Source of the DNA: RHKX01 sp963745755
GTDB lineage: Bacteria > Actinomycetota > Thermoleophilia > Solirubrobacterales > 70-9
Direction of reading: 5' to 3'
Assembly (NCBI GenBank): GCA_963745755.1
Contig: CAVUYP010000002.1
Span: 1 to 64,000, forward strand
Length of the DNA: 64,000 nucleotides
This document shows, one piece after another, positions 7,688 through 15,980 of this stretch. The number at the start of each line of letters is the position of its first letter. Positions within the stretch are counted from its first letter, which is position 1. The position numbers and the translations under genes were made by a program. Below the pieces are notes generated by a model that was not told the DNA's origin, searched no databases, and saw nothing but the letters and a program-made list of their open reading frames with translations.

Positions 7688-8608
7688 GTGTCGATTCAGG
7701 TCCCGCGAAGGGCTGTTCTCTTCATCGCGGTGGTGGTGTTAGGGCTTGCCGTGGCCGGTTGCGAGCCCCTGCTGAACGCGCCTCCGGGCGGGGGCCAGGT
7801 GGTGACCAAGACCTTCCGATACGGCCCGTTCACGCTCGGCCCCGGCGACGAGGCGCAGGGCTCGCCGTCGTCGGGGATGCCGCGTCCGGCCGGCTCGTTC
7901 GGCCTGAAGACCGCGCAGTTCGACGTCGTCGACGAGAACGGGACTCCGGTCAGCTCGCACGACATCCACCTCCATCACATCGTGATGACCACATCTGCGC
8001 GGAACGACGAGCTCTGCCCCGGCAGGCGCGAACGGTTCATGGGCTCAGGCAGCGAGCGCACCATGATCAACCTCTGGGGTCCCTACACCTACCTGGTCGG
8101 CGCCAACGACCGCTGGGGCTCGCTCTATCACCTGATGAACGAAACGCCCCCGGGAACCCCGGCCAAGAAGGTCTACATCGAGTACAAGCTCGGCTACCAG
8201 CCCGATGCGAATGCAGCGAACTCGCGACCGGTGACGCCATATTTCCTCGACGTCACCGGCTGCGGGGGGTCGACCTATGACGTGCCGGGCAACGGCGGCC
8301 CCGGAAGCATCCACGAGAAGTCACGGACCTGGCAGGCGCCTGACGATGGGCTCGTCATCTTCGCCGGCAATCACCTGCACGCGGGGGGCGTCGACATGAC
8401 GCTGAGGGAGGACACCGCCAACGCTCCGACATGCCGGGGCGTTCCGAAATACCACATGGGGCATATCACCTCGATCAGCCCGTGCATCATGCACAACAAG
8501 GTCATCGCCGGCCATGACTACAAGCTGACCGCCCGCTACGACAACTCGGAGCCCTGGCAGGATGTCATGGGCATCTCGCTCGCGTACATCTGGTGGGGGA
8601 GGCAGTAG
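7688..8608 (+). CDS. PHM-like copper type II monooxygenase-related lipoprotein, paralogue 2
   Basis: 306 aa from GTG 7688, with GGGAGG five bases before. Residues 1-25 are a lipoprotein signal (VVVLGLAVAGC). It aligns with the upstream protein along its whole mature length: YGPFTLGPG against YGPFSVEPS, HLHHIVM against MLHHVVL, RERFMGSGSERT against PERFFASGNERT, and so on. The same six ligands are kept: H96-H97, H148 (LYHLMN), H229-x-H231 (GNHLHAGG) and M294 (QDVMGIS). It lacks the extra N-terminal domain of its neighbour. Being 61 bp downstream on the same strand, it is probably co-transcribed. Substrate unknown; a membrane-anchored partner of the secreted form is possible. Confidence 0.7.
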   Translation: MSIQVPRRAVLFIAVVVLGLAVAGCEPLLNAPPGGGQVVTKTFRYGPFTLGPGDEAQGSPSSGMPRPAGSFGLKTAQFDVVDENGTPVSSHDIHLHHIVMTTSARNDELCPGRRERFMGSGSERTMINLWGPYTYLVGANDRWGSLYHLMNETPPGTPAKKVYIEYKLGYQPDANAANSRPVTPYFLDVTGCGGSTYDVPGNGGPGSIHEKSRTWQAPDDGLVIFAGNHLHAGGVDMTLREDTANAPTCRGVPKYHMGHITSISPCIMHNKVIAGHDYKLTARYDNSEPWQDVMGISLAYIWWGRQ

Positions 8609-8651
8609 ATACCGTCGTGCCGGGATCTGCGCCGAGGACGCGAGCTGAACG

Positions 8652-9404
8652 ATGGCCCCTAATCCGCTCGCGCCGCTGACCGAGGAGGTCGCCGAGGGCG
8701 TCTGGCGCCACGCCGGCGACATCCGCCGCGGCATGAACGTCTACCTGGTCGCCGAGCCGGACGGTGACGGTGCGTTCGCCTTCGACGCCGGCACGAAGGT
8801 GATGGCGAAGGGCATCCGCAGGGCCGCCGCGGACCTCGGCGGACTGACCCGCGTCATTCTCGGCCACAGCCACGTCGACCACCGCGGCTCCGCCCCGCGG
8901 CTCGGCGTCCCGGTCCACTGCCACGTCGACGAGGTTGCGGATGCGCAAGGCGACGGCGGCGTCCACTACCAACCGCTCGGACAGGTCCCGGTCACCTACT
9001 CACGTTGGCTCTATCGCGCCGTCTATCCGATCTGGGACGGCGGCCCAGTCGAGATCGCCGGCACGCTCAGAGAAGGCGATCGGATCGGGGAGTTCGAGGT
9101 CGTCCACTTCCCCGGCCACGCCCCCGGGCAGATCGGCCTCTGGCGCGAGCGCGATCGGCTCTGCCTCTGCAGCGACACCGTCTACCTGACCGACTCGATG
9201 CGGCCGCTGGGCCACCACCCCGGCATCTATCCGCCGCATCCGGTCTTCGACCAGGATCCGGAGACGACGATCGCAAGCCTCCGCAAGCTGGCCGAGCTCG
9301 AACCCGAGATCGTCGCCCCGGGTCATCTGGAACCGCTTCGCGGCGAGCGCGCGGACCTGCGCGCCCGGCTGCTGCGGGCGGCCGATGAACGCATGGGCTG
9401 GTAG
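8652..9404 (+). CDS. MBL-fold metallo-hydrolase
   Basis: 250 aa. The di-zinc signature HxHxDH is present as GHSHVDHRG (H72, H74, D76, H77), with a second metal region HFPGHAPGQ near 152-160, a CSDT motif near 173-176 (aspartate bridging metals) and a late GH near 224. Size and motifs fit the glyoxalase-II/beta-lactamase superfamily of small cytoplasmic hydrolases. No signal peptide. It lies 43 bp after the copper-protein pair and immediately before an SDR gene, so the four could be one transcription unit. Substrate cannot be told from sequence. Confidence 0.85.
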   Translation: MAPNPLAPLTEEVAEGVWRHAGDIRRGMNVYLVAEPDGDGAFAFDAGTKVMAKGIRRAAADLGGLTRVILGHSHVDHRGSAPRLGVPVHCHVDEVADAQGDGGVHYQPLGQVPVTYSRWLYRAVYPIWDGGPVEIAGTLREGDRIGEFEVVHFPGHAPGQIGLWRERDRLCLCSDTVYLTDSMRPLGHHPGIYPPHPVFDQDPETTIASLRKLAELEPEIVAPGHLEPLRGERADLRARLLRAADERMGW

Positions 9405-9460
9405 TCATCTCAGGGTCCGGCGGAGGTCCGTTCGCGCGCCCTCGGCTCCATAGGACGCCG

Positions 9461-10264
9461 GACGAGCGCCCGGTCGTCCTCGTCACCGGCGCCTCGTCGG
9501 GAATCGGAGCGGCGACCGCGGACCTGCTCGCCCGGCGTGGCCATACCGTCGTCGGCGTGAGTCGCCGCGGTGAGGCGCCCGCCGGCGTCCGCGCCGTCCG
9601 AATGGACGTCGATGACGACGAGTCGGTGCGCGCGGGCGTCGCGGCTGTGCTCGCCGAGCACGGTCGCCTCGACGTCGTCGTGAACGCGGCCGGCTTTGGG
9701 CTCGCCGGGCCGGTTGAGACCACGTCGCTGGCCGTCGCCCGTGGGCAGCTGGAGACGAACTTCTGGGGCACGGTCAGGGTGACGCGAGAGGTGCTTCCGG
9801 CTCTGCGGGCCGCCGGGGCCGGGCTGCTCGTCAACGTGAGCTCGCTCGCCGGCGTCTTCGCGATCCCCTTTCAGGCCTACTACACGGCGAGCAAGTTCGC
9901 GCTCGAGGGCTGGAGCGAGGCGCTGGCCTACGAAGTGGGGCCATCGGGCATCGACGTGACGCTCGTCGAGCCCGGCAACATCAGCAGCGGCTTCACGGCC
10001 GCTCGACGCGAGGCCCGAGAGGCCGATCGCGAGCCCTACGGCGATGCTTACCGCCGGGCAATCGAGATCATGATCCGCGACGAGGGCGAGGCCGTCGGAC
10101 CCGAGGTTGTCGCCAGGACGATCGCCGGGGTCGTTGCGGCGAGGCGGCCGCCGCGACGGGTGACCTCGGGAAGCCGCGGCGAGCGCTCGACCGTGCTGCT
10201 GCGCCGTCTCCTGCCGGCCCGCCTCTTCGAGTCGATCGGTCGCAAGCTGATGCTGGGGGGCTGA
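9461..10264 (+). CDS. Short-chain dehydrogenase/reductase; start codon not identifiable
   Basis: Classical SDR: VTGASSGIGAA cofactor loop, NAAGFG, and YYTASKF with Tyr and Lys of the catalytic YxxxK. The frame is open from 9389, but between there and GTG 9557 it holds no ATG, GTG or TTG, and GTG 9557 lies after the cofactor loop, so it cannot be the true start. I give 9461 as the point where homologous-looking sequence begins. GGCGGAGG at 9419-9426 is a good ribosome-binding site without a proper start behind it; ATC 9407 is another candidate. Either the start is non-canonical or a base is wrong. The C-terminus is about 60 residues longer than minimal SDRs. Substrate unknown. Confidence 0.75.
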   Translation, partial: DERPVVLVTGASSGIGAATADLLARRGHTVVGVSRRGEAPAGVRAVRMDVDDDESVRAGVAAVLAEHGRLDVVVNAAGFGLAGPVETTSLAVARGQLETNFWGTVRVTREVLPALRAAGAGLLVNVSSLAGVFAIPFQAYYTASKFALEGWSEALAYEVGPSGIDVTLVEPGNISSGFTAARREAREADREPYGDAYRRAIEIMIRDEGEAVGPEVVARTIAGVVAARRPPRRVTSGSRGERSTVLLRRLLPARLFESIGRKLMLGG

Positions 10265-10274
10265 CCGCGACCCC

Positions 10275-10304
10275 CGATGCCCGGTCCTCGATCGCCGGGC
10301 ATCG
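10275..10304 (+). terminator. Hairpin after the SDR gene
   Basis: CGATGCCCGG and CCGGGCATCG form a perfect 10-bp stem with a 10-nt loop, beginning 11 bases after the SDR stop. There is no T-tract, as usual for high-GC actinobacteria. Confidence 0.5.
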
Positions 10305-10333
10305 ACTCGTACAGACGTCCAGCCGGCGCTCTG

Positions 10334-10353
10334 GGCCCGCCAGGGGGCGGGCC
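10334..10353 (+). terminator. Second GC-rich hairpin
   Basis: GGCCCGCC and GGCGGGCC pair perfectly around a 4-nt loop. It stands between the SDR and the secreted protein at 10426; after it comes a short imperfect direct repeat (CCTGCCGATGGGGCC and CCTGCCAGTAGGGGC). It may be a tandem terminator or part of the next leader. Confidence 0.35.
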
Positions 10354-10425
10354 AACCTGCCGATGGGGCCTGCACCCAGCCTGCCAGTAGGGGCTGCGGC
10401 TCACCCCAACCATGGAGACCCTCAA

Positions 10426-10986
10426 ATGAAAAAGCTTGCGATCATCTTCGTGGCGCTGCTCGGCGCGATGCTCTTCACGTCGAGCGTCGCCGTCGCCAAG
10501 CCGAGGCCCGCGCCGGGCCCCAAGCAGACGGCCACGCAGATGTGCGAGGCGCTCGCGGGGGCCGACTCGGAGGGGTTCGAAGCCGTGTACGGCAAGCCGG
10601 GGGCACGGTCCTGCGTCCGTTCCGAGCGACGCGAGACCACCGGCGTGATCCGCGGTGCCGTCCAGGCCTGCCGGCAGGAGCGCGGACGAAGCGGCCGCTC
10701 ACATGATGGCTTCCGCGCAGAGCACCGCTCCGGAAGGGGTGCCAACGACGCCTTCGGGAACTGCGTCTCCTCGGGCGTCAAGGACGTACGTCGCGACGAG
10801 CGCTCCGACTTCAAGAACGCGGCAAAGCAATGCCGGGCGGAACGAGGCGACACCTCCGAGTCGTGGGCGGCGTTCGAGGAGAAGTACGGCATCGACAAGG
10901 ACGATCCGTTGTGGATGTACAAGCCGGGTGGCAACGCATTCGGCAAGTGCGTCTCCAGCAAGGTGGGGCATCGAGCCGACCACTGA
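10426..10986 (+). CDS. Small secreted Cys-containing repeat protein
   Basis: 186 aa from ATG 10426 (GGAG eight bases before); the frame is open upstream but the signal peptide (MKKLAIIFVALLGAMLFTSS, then VAVAKP) fixes the start. The mature protein is highly basic and acidic, with regularly spaced single cysteines. Two copies of a short motif, NDAFGNCVSSGV (near 105-116) and NAFGKCVSSKV (near 171-181), mark an internal duplication of about 65 residues, each also containing a CR/QER or CRAERG stretch. No enzymatic motif. Probably an exported structural or binding protein of unknown role. Confidence 0.7.
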   Translation: MKKLAIIFVALLGAMLFTSSVAVAKPRPAPGPKQTATQMCEALAGADSEGFEAVYGKPGARSCVRSERRETTGVIRGAVQACRQERGRSGRSHDGFRAEHRSGRGANDAFGNCVSSGVKDVRRDERSDFKNAAKQCRAERGDTSESWAAFEEKYGIDKDDPLWMYKPGGNAFGKCVSSKVGHRADH

Positions 10987-11090
10987 GGCTCGAGCTCTGC
11001 GTTTCGAACCGGCGGCGAAGCTCGGCAAGATCGAACGGACGCGCGCCGGGCGACGACCTCATCCACGCGCCGACCGGGACGAAACGCGAA

Positions 11091-11096
11091 TAGACT
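11091..11096 (+). promoter_or_regulatory. -10 box TAGACT, nine bases before GTG 11106
   Basis: TAGACT with exactly the same distance to the start codon as at clpP and tig. The following lipoprotein gene has only GGAAG directly touching its start, so a nearly leaderless transcript is likely. Confidence 0.45.
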
Positions 11097-11105
11097 CGCC
11101 GGAAG

Positions 11106-12482
11106 GTGGAGGCGCTCGGGAGGAGATCGGCCCTTTCAGCGGTCGCTGCAATCGCGGTGCTCGGCGTGCTCCTGTCCGGCTGCGCGTTCCAGCGGCCCGA
11201 GGATCCCGTGGTCCTGAACGGATCCGACGTCCCGCGGCTGATCGGGGTGCCTCCCGGGAAGGTCCTCGCCTTCCGCCAGCTCAACGGCCAGTGGCAGCAG
11301 GTGCCGGTCCAGGTCGACGAGCGGGCGATGATCGACCTCGGGACCGTCTACGACGAGCCCGCCAACGGCGTCGAGCTGATGTCCTACACGGACCCGGGAA
11401 CGTTCGCGGGCCCGGATCCCGATCCGACGCTCGACGGCAACGATGAGATCGCCTTCATGGGGATCGACGGCGGAACCGAGGCCGAACCGGGATCGCATCC
11501 ATCGGGAGTCATCGCCGGCAGTGGCGAGGAGGTCCGCTTCCACGACAGCGTTGGCGACCCGACCGATACCTTCATCTATCTCTACCGGCAGACGGGCAAC
11601 CTCGACCAGGGCGCCGGCCGCCCATACGTCGACTATGACTTCAACCTGCTCTCGGGCGAGTACAAGAGCACCTACCGGCTCCAGGACGGTCCCAACCCCG
11701 AGGACTCAACCGTCGAGACGGCGTTCTACAGCCGCCACTTCTCCGACCGCTGGGCCTCCGACGGACTCCGCATCAAGACCCCCGGTGCGTCCGGCGTCGA
11801 CATCCTCGACCGGCACAAGAACCTGTTCGCCCCCGGCGTCTGCGGTCGCAGCGAGGACACCTTCGATGACGCCGAAGGAGCCTTCATCGTCAACAAGGGC
11901 GGACCGGTCCGTGCGATTCGGACCTACATCGGTGCCAACAGCGGGCCGCTGACGGCGCGCCAGCACATCTTCTACGAGCGTCGCGAGGACATCACGACGA
12001 CCCTGAGGGTCCACGCGATCCCCGGGGTGATGGACTTCTTCGACTACAGCCCGAATGCGACCGGAATGGTCTATCGCAGCGACGCCGACCCGCGTGGCGC
12101 CACGATCGACGGCGAGCCGGACGACGTCAACGCCGGGAGAATCGGCTGGGAGACCGTCGACGGCTCCCAGGGGGGGCTCTCGATCGTCCACCGGGTCGAG
12201 ACCGACATCCCGAACTTCGACTCGACCTCCTACTACCTCGATGACAGGACTCCGACCTCGACCGGCGCGGAGAAGCAGTGCACCGGCGACAACGCGGCCT
12301 ATGGGTCGAGCGGCGTCTTCGTCAACCAGGGGATACCGAACACCGATCCCCGCTCGGCGCCGTTCAAATCGCTGGCCGACGAGCGGACGATCTTCTACGA
12401 GCTCCCGGGCAAGACGGACGGGCCGAGGCGTGCTACGCAGATCGACGTGCCGATGGATGTCTCCGTCGAACCGCAGGGTTGA
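11106..12482 (+). CDS. Large exported lipoprotein, unknown function
   Basis: 458 aa from GTG 11106. Residues about 8-27 are a lipoprotein signal ending in LLSGC. The mature protein starts with a segment rich in beta pattern (QVPVQVDERAMID, DGNDEIAFMGID), a region often seen in large extracellular beta-sandwich proteins, and contains four cysteines. No catalytic signature is recognisable. Composition is acidic and aromatic-rich, as for a surface-exposed enzyme or binding protein. It stands alone, 119 bp after the previous gene and 53 bp before another secreted protein that may be co-transcribed. Confidence 0.75.
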   Translation: MEALGRRSALSAVAAIAVLGVLLSGCAFQRPEDPVVLNGSDVPRLIGVPPGKVLAFRQLNGQWQQVPVQVDERAMIDLGTVYDEPANGVELMSYTDPGTFAGPDPDPTLDGNDEIAFMGIDGGTEAEPGSHPSGVIAGSGEEVRFHDSVGDPTDTFIYLYRQTGNLDQGAGRPYVDYDFNLLSGEYKSTYRLQDGPNPEDSTVETAFYSRHFSDRWASDGLRIKTPGASGVDILDRHKNLFAPGVCGRSEDTFDDAEGAFIVNKGGPVRAIRTYIGANSGPLTARQHIFYERREDITTTLRVHAIPGVMDFFDYSPNATGMVYRSDADPRGATIDGEPDDVNAGRIGWETVDGSQGGLSIVHRVETDIPNFDSTSYYLDDRTPTSTGAEKQCTGDNAAYGSSGVFVNQGIPNTDPRSAPFKSLADERTIFYELPGKTDGPRRATQIDVPMDVSVEPQG

Positions 12483-12535
12483 GCACCCGCAGGGATTAAC
12501 CTCCTCCCGGGATGACGAGCCGCGAAGGAGATGGC

Positions 12536-13171
12536 ATGGGCAGGATTCGGCTGCTGGTCGCGTTGACGGTCGCGGTGACCGCGATGATGCTGGTTCCCGC
12601 AACCGCAACGGCATCGGCCGTGTCGAAGACGGCCTGCACGGGCACGCTGGACTCGGGCAAGTATCGGAAGCTGACGGTTCCGGCCGGCGCCACGTGCGAT
12701 GGAACGGCAGCGAAGATCAGGGTCCGCAGCGGTGTTCGCGTCGCCCGCGGTGCGACCTTCATCCTCGGCAGCGAGGACCTGAAGACCGAGAACACCGGGA
12801 AGATCCGCGGCGGAATCGAGGCGAACTCGCCGGCGTCGCTGCAGGTCCACTTCGCCCACGTCAACGGCGGTCTCAGGATGCGTGGCGGCAACGGTTACTT
12901 CTCGACCGTCGAGGACAACACGATCCGCGGCGGCGCCAGGATCAAGGGCTACACCGGCGTCTGGCTCGGCTTCATCCGCAACCGGGTTCATGGCAAGGTC
13001 GCACTCGCCAACAACGTGATGGACGATCCGGATGCCAACGAATACGTCACGAACGTGATCTTCGGCGACCTCGTCTGTCACCGGAACTCACCGGCTCCGC
13101 AGGTCGGCGACTCTCAGGGGCAGGCGAACAGGGTGACCGGGCGGAAGGTCGGCCAGTGCGCCGGCCTCTGA
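12536..13171 (+). CDS. Secreted protein with beta-helix-like repeats
   Basis: 211 aa from ATG 12536; AAGGAG at 12525-12530 gives a spacing of five, so the in-frame ATG 12512 is rejected. Signal peptide to about residue 28 (ALTVAVTAMMLVPATATASA). Residues about 60-180 are short strands with recurring G-N/G and hydrophobic positions (IRVRSGVRVARGATFILGSE, NGGLRMRGGNGYF, NTIRGGARIKGY), the look of a right-handed beta-helix. Four cysteines, two near each end. A polysaccharide-binding or structural role is possible but unproven. Confidence 0.7.
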   Translation: MGRIRLLVALTVAVTAMMLVPATATASAVSKTACTGTLDSGKYRKLTVPAGATCDGTAAKIRVRSGVRVARGATFILGSEDLKTENTGKIRGGIEANSPASLQVHFAHVNGGLRMRGGNGYFSTVEDNTIRGGARIKGYTGVWLGFIRNRVHGKVALANNVMDDPDANEYVTNVIFGDLVCHRNSPAPQVGDSQGQANRVTGRKVGQCAGL

Positions 13172-13306
13172 GTACCGCCGCCGGGCAGTGAAGTCGAAAT
13201 GCGATCCCAGCGACCCGCGACGGCGCCGGAATCGATCGCACCGTGCCGGCCTGCCGGTGGTAGCGTTGTCGCGAATCGTTGAACGCCAATCCGAGGAGGG
13301 GTCGTG

Positions 13307-13696
13307 ATGACTGAAACGCTCAAGGGAGCTTGCCTGTGTGGCGGCGTCGAGTACGAGGTTGAGGATCCCGAGGCGCTGGGCTACTGCCACTGCACCCGCT
13401 GCCAGCGCTGGACCGGCGAGAGCCTCGCCGGCGTGGTCGTCGCCAAGGAGAACTTCAAGTTCACGAAGGGCGAGGAGCTGGTCAAGACCTATGAGAGCGA
13501 GTTCGCGCCGCGGAACTTCTGCGGCAACTGCGGGTCCAGCATCTACGACGATCTCGGCGAGAAGTACTTCGTGGCCGCCGGCCTGATGCGCGAGCTCGAC
13601 CTCGAGCCGAGCTTCCACCTCCAGGTCGCCTTCAAGGCCCCCTGGCACGAGATCGGCGACAACGTTCCCCAGTACGCCGAGAACCCGCCGGCCTGA
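13307..13696 (+). CDS. GFA/CENP-V family zinc protein
   Basis: 129 aa from ATG 13307 (GAGGAGGGG well placed; GTG 13304 is an alternative). Zinc ligands of the GFA family are all present: C-L-C-G-G near 10, CHCTRCQ near 27-33 and CGNC near 68-71. The family is named after glutathione-dependent formaldehyde-activating enzyme, but most members are of unknown substrate; the fold binds two zinc ions. It is followed eight bases later by an SDR gene, so the two are likely co-transcribed. Confidence 0.85.
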   Translation: MTETLKGACLCGGVEYEVEDPEALGYCHCTRCQRWTGESLAGVVVAKENFKFTKGEELVKTYESEFAPRNFCGNCGSSIYDDLGEKYFVAAGLMRELDLEPSFHLQVAFKAPWHEIGDNVPQYAENPPA

Positions 13697-13703
13697 CGCG
13701 CAC

Positions 13704-14741
13704 GTGGAGCAGCCGGACGGAGGCGGCGGAGAGCGGACGATCCTCGTCACCGGCGGCTCGGGATTCCTCGGCAGCCGTTGCGTGATCGAGGCCCTGCGGC
13801 GGGGCCACCGGGTGCGGACGACGGTCCGCGATCTCGCCCGCGAACCGGAGGTCCGCGCGGTCGTCGGCAAGGAGGTCGACGACGATCGGCTGAGCGTGGT
13901 CGCCGCCGATCTCAACGAGGACGGCGGCTGGCCGGCGGCTGTCGCGGACTGTGACTACGTGCTGCACGTCGCCTCGCCGTTCCCGCCGGCTCAGCCGAAG
14001 GATCCCGACGAGCTGATCGTCCCCGCCCGCGAGGGCACGCTTCGGGTGCTGCGGGCGGCGCTCGACGCCGGCGTCGAGCGGATCGTCCTGACCTCGTCGG
14101 TGGCGGCGGTCCGCAACACGGCCGATCCCCACCCAGGGCCCCTGACCGAGGCGGACTGGACCGATCCCGACTCCGCCGGCCTGACTCCCTACACCCGCTC
14201 GAAGACGCTCGCCGAGCGCGCCGCCTGGGATCTGGTCCGCGAGCGCGGCGCCGAGCGCAAGCTCGCGGTGATCAACCCCGGCGCGATCCTCGGCCCGGTC
14301 CTGAGCGCCGATCGCTCCTTCTCGGTCGAGATCGTCGAGCGGCTGTTGAAGGGCGGGCCGGGCATACCGCGAATCGGCTTCAGCATCGTCGATGTCCGCG
14401 ACGTCGCCGACGCCCACCTGCTGGCGATGACGACGCCCGCGGCGGGCGGGGAGCGGTTCATCGCCGCCGGACCGTTTCAGTGGATGCAAGAGACCGGGGA
14501 GGTCCTCCGCGACCGGCTCGGCGCCGACGCCGCCAAGGTGCCGAAGCGCAGGGTGCCCGACCTCGCCGTGCGGGCGCTGGCGATCTTCGATCCGAGCCTG
14601 CGCACGGTCGCCTCCGAGCTCGGCGTCAAGACCGACTACTCACACGCGAAGGCGAGCTCGGTGCTCGGCTGGCAGCCGCGACCGGTCGACGAGACGATCG
14701 TCGACACCGCCCGAAGCCTGATTTCCGAGGGGATCGTCTAG
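13704..14741 (+). CDS. NAD-dependent epimerase/dehydratase family protein (dihydroflavonol-reductase-like)
   Basis: 345 aa from GTG 13704. Extended SDR: VTGGSGFLGSR cofactor loop (about 16-26), conserved HVASPFP, active-site TSSVAAV and YTRSK (YxxxK). The pattern is that of the dihydroflavonol-4-reductase/cinnamoyl-CoA-reductase subgroup, which reduces aldehydes or ketones with NADPH. No membrane or signal segment. The substrate cannot be inferred; these enzymes are broad in bacteria. Confidence 0.8.
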   Translation: MEQPDGGGGERTILVTGGSGFLGSRCVIEALRRGHRVRTTVRDLAREPEVRAVVGKEVDDDRLSVVAADLNEDGGWPAAVADCDYVLHVASPFPPAQPKDPDELIVPAREGTLRVLRAALDAGVERIVLTSSVAAVRNTADPHPGPLTEADWTDPDSAGLTPYTRSKTLAERAAWDLVRERGAERKLAVINPGAILGPVLSADRSFSVEIVERLLKGGPGIPRIGFSIVDVRDVADAHLLAMTTPAAGGERFIAAGPFQWMQETGEVLRDRLGADAAKVPKRRVPDLAVRALAIFDPSLRTVASELGVKTDYSHAKASSVLGWQPRPVDETIVDTARSLISEGIV

Positions 14742-14767
14742 GTGGCGATCCACACCGAGGAGAAGCG

Positions 14768-15148
14768 ATGAGCGAGGAAGAGATCCGCGCCGCGGTGCGC
14801 GAGCGGGTCGAGGGTGGCGATTTCGTGGCGGCGATCGTCGAGCGGATCGGGGCGGCGGCCGGCGCCAGCGCCGTGTTCGGCGAGCCCGTCGAGCGCGACG
14901 GCGTCACCGTGATCCCAGTCGCCCGCGCCTCGTGGGGCGCCGGCGGCGGTGGCGGCGGCGATGCCGACGACGAGGGATACGGCGGCGGCGGCGGAGCGGT
15001 CGCCGCCCCGCACGGCTTCATCGAGATCGCCGCCGGCAGGGTCCGCTATCGCAGGGTCCGCAGCCCGGTGCAGATCGCGCTGCTGTTGCTCGGGGGCGTC
15101 CTCGCTGCGGTCGGCGCGGCCGCCCTGCTGCAGCGGTTGCAGCACTAG
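14768..15148 (+). CDS. GerW/YtfJ-family protein with C-terminal membrane anchor
   Basis: 126 aa from ATG 14768, with GAGGAG nearby. Residues about 20-90 match the GerW (YtfJ) pattern: VFGEPVERDGVTVIPVARAS, then a very Gly-rich stretch GAGGGGGG...GYGGGGG, then PHGFIEI. In Bacillus the family is linked to spore germination; in actinobacteria it is widespread without sporulation. Residues about 100-122 are a single transmembrane helix (QIALLLLGGVLAAVGAAALL), which the Bacillus protein lacks. The role here is unknown. Confidence 0.75.
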   Translation: MSEEEIRAAVRERVEGGDFVAAIVERIGAAAGASAVFGEPVERDGVTVIPVARASWGAGGGGGGDADDEGYGGGGGAVAAPHGFIEIAAGRVRYRRVRSPVQIALLLLGGVLAAVGAAALLQRLQH

Positions 15149-15188
15149 CGCGCCGCCGGCCGGCCGACCGCCGCTCCCGTTTCGCTAC

Positions 15189-15650
15189 CTAGGCGGCGAC
15201 GAGCTTCGCGAGCTTGTCGGCGGCGGCGTTCCAGCCGGCCTCGGCGGGTCCGCGACCTGCGGCCGGAAGCGGCGAGTCGCTGAGCGTCATCCGCGTCTTC
15301 GGCCCGTGGTCGTGGAGCTCGACCCGCACCACCGTCGGCTCGTCCATGCCCATCTCCGGCATCGGGTCGGAGCGCATGACGAGCAGCTCCGGCGCGACGA
15401 TCTCGAGGATCTCGTAGCCGATCGCGAACTCGCCGCCGCCGTCGGGCCGGACCATGGTCAGCTCCCAGCGCCCGCCGACGCGGGGCTCGATGCGGATCCG
15501 CTCGCGCGGCGCGTCCCACTGGTCGGGGCCGTACCACGCCGCCACCTCGTCGGGGTCGGTCCAGGCCCTGAACACCCGCTCGCGCGGCGCCTCGAAGATG
15601 CGGGTGATCAGAACCTCCCGATCGTCGGCCTCGGCTGGGGTCTCACTCAT
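15189..15650 (-). CDS. SRPBCC/AHSA1-domain protein
   Basis: 153 aa. The start of the START-like fold is typical (ITRIFEAPRERVFRAWTDPD followed by EVAAWYGP), with a later LVMRSDPMPE and a conserved AGWNAAADKLAKLV end. Such proteins bind hydrophobic ligands in a central cavity. Its start overlaps the end of the upstream ArsR gene by eight bases, the very common ArsR-AHSA1 pair in which the regulator controls the partner. Ligand unknown. Confidence 0.85.
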   Translation of the reverse strand: MSETPAEADDREVLITRIFEAPRERVFRAWTDPDEVAAWYGPDQWDAPRERIRIEPRVGGRWELTMVRPDGGGEFAIGYEILEIVAPELLVMRSDPMPEMGMDEPTVVRVELHDHGPKTRMTLSDSPLPAAGRGPAEAGWNAAADKLAKLVAA

Positions 15651-15975
15651 CTCGTCTTCCTTTCCGGCGCAGGTGCGCGTCGAGTCGGTCCATCCGGTTC
15701 TCCCATGTCCGCTTGCGGTCCTCCATCCACTCGACCGCCTCGTCGAGGGGTTCGGCCTGCATCCGGCTCGGGCGCCACTGCGCCTCGCGGCTGCGGGCGA
15801 TCAGCCCGGCCCGCTCGAGCACCTTGAGGTGTCGCGAGATCGCCGGCAGGCTGACCGGGAACGGCTCCGCCAGCTCGCTCACCGTCGCCTCGCCCTCGGC
15901 GAGCCGGGCGAGGATCGAGCGCCGGGTCGGGTCGGCGAGGGCGGCGAATGTGAGGCTGAGCTGATCGGTCGGCAT
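15643..15975 (-). CDS. ArsR-family transcriptional regulator
   Basis: 110 aa from ATG 15975 (TTG 15987 is an in-frame alternative). Winged helix: LTFAALADPTRRSILARLAE, SELAEPFPVSLPAISRHLKV (recognition helix) and LERAGLIARSREAQW. The cysteines used by metal-sensing ArsR proteins are absent, so it belongs to the metal-independent subgroup that accompanies AHSA1 proteins. No Shine-Dalgarno is visible before the start, which suggests a leaderless transcript; the palindromic AT-rich stretch just upstream probably serves as its own operator. Confidence 0.85.
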   Translation of the reverse strand: MPTDQLSLTFAALADPTRRSILARLAEGEATVSELAEPFPVSLPAISRHLKVLERAGLIARSREAQWRPSRMQAEPLDEAVEWMEDRKRTWENRMDRLDAHLRRKGRRDE

Positions 15976-15980
15976 GTAAC

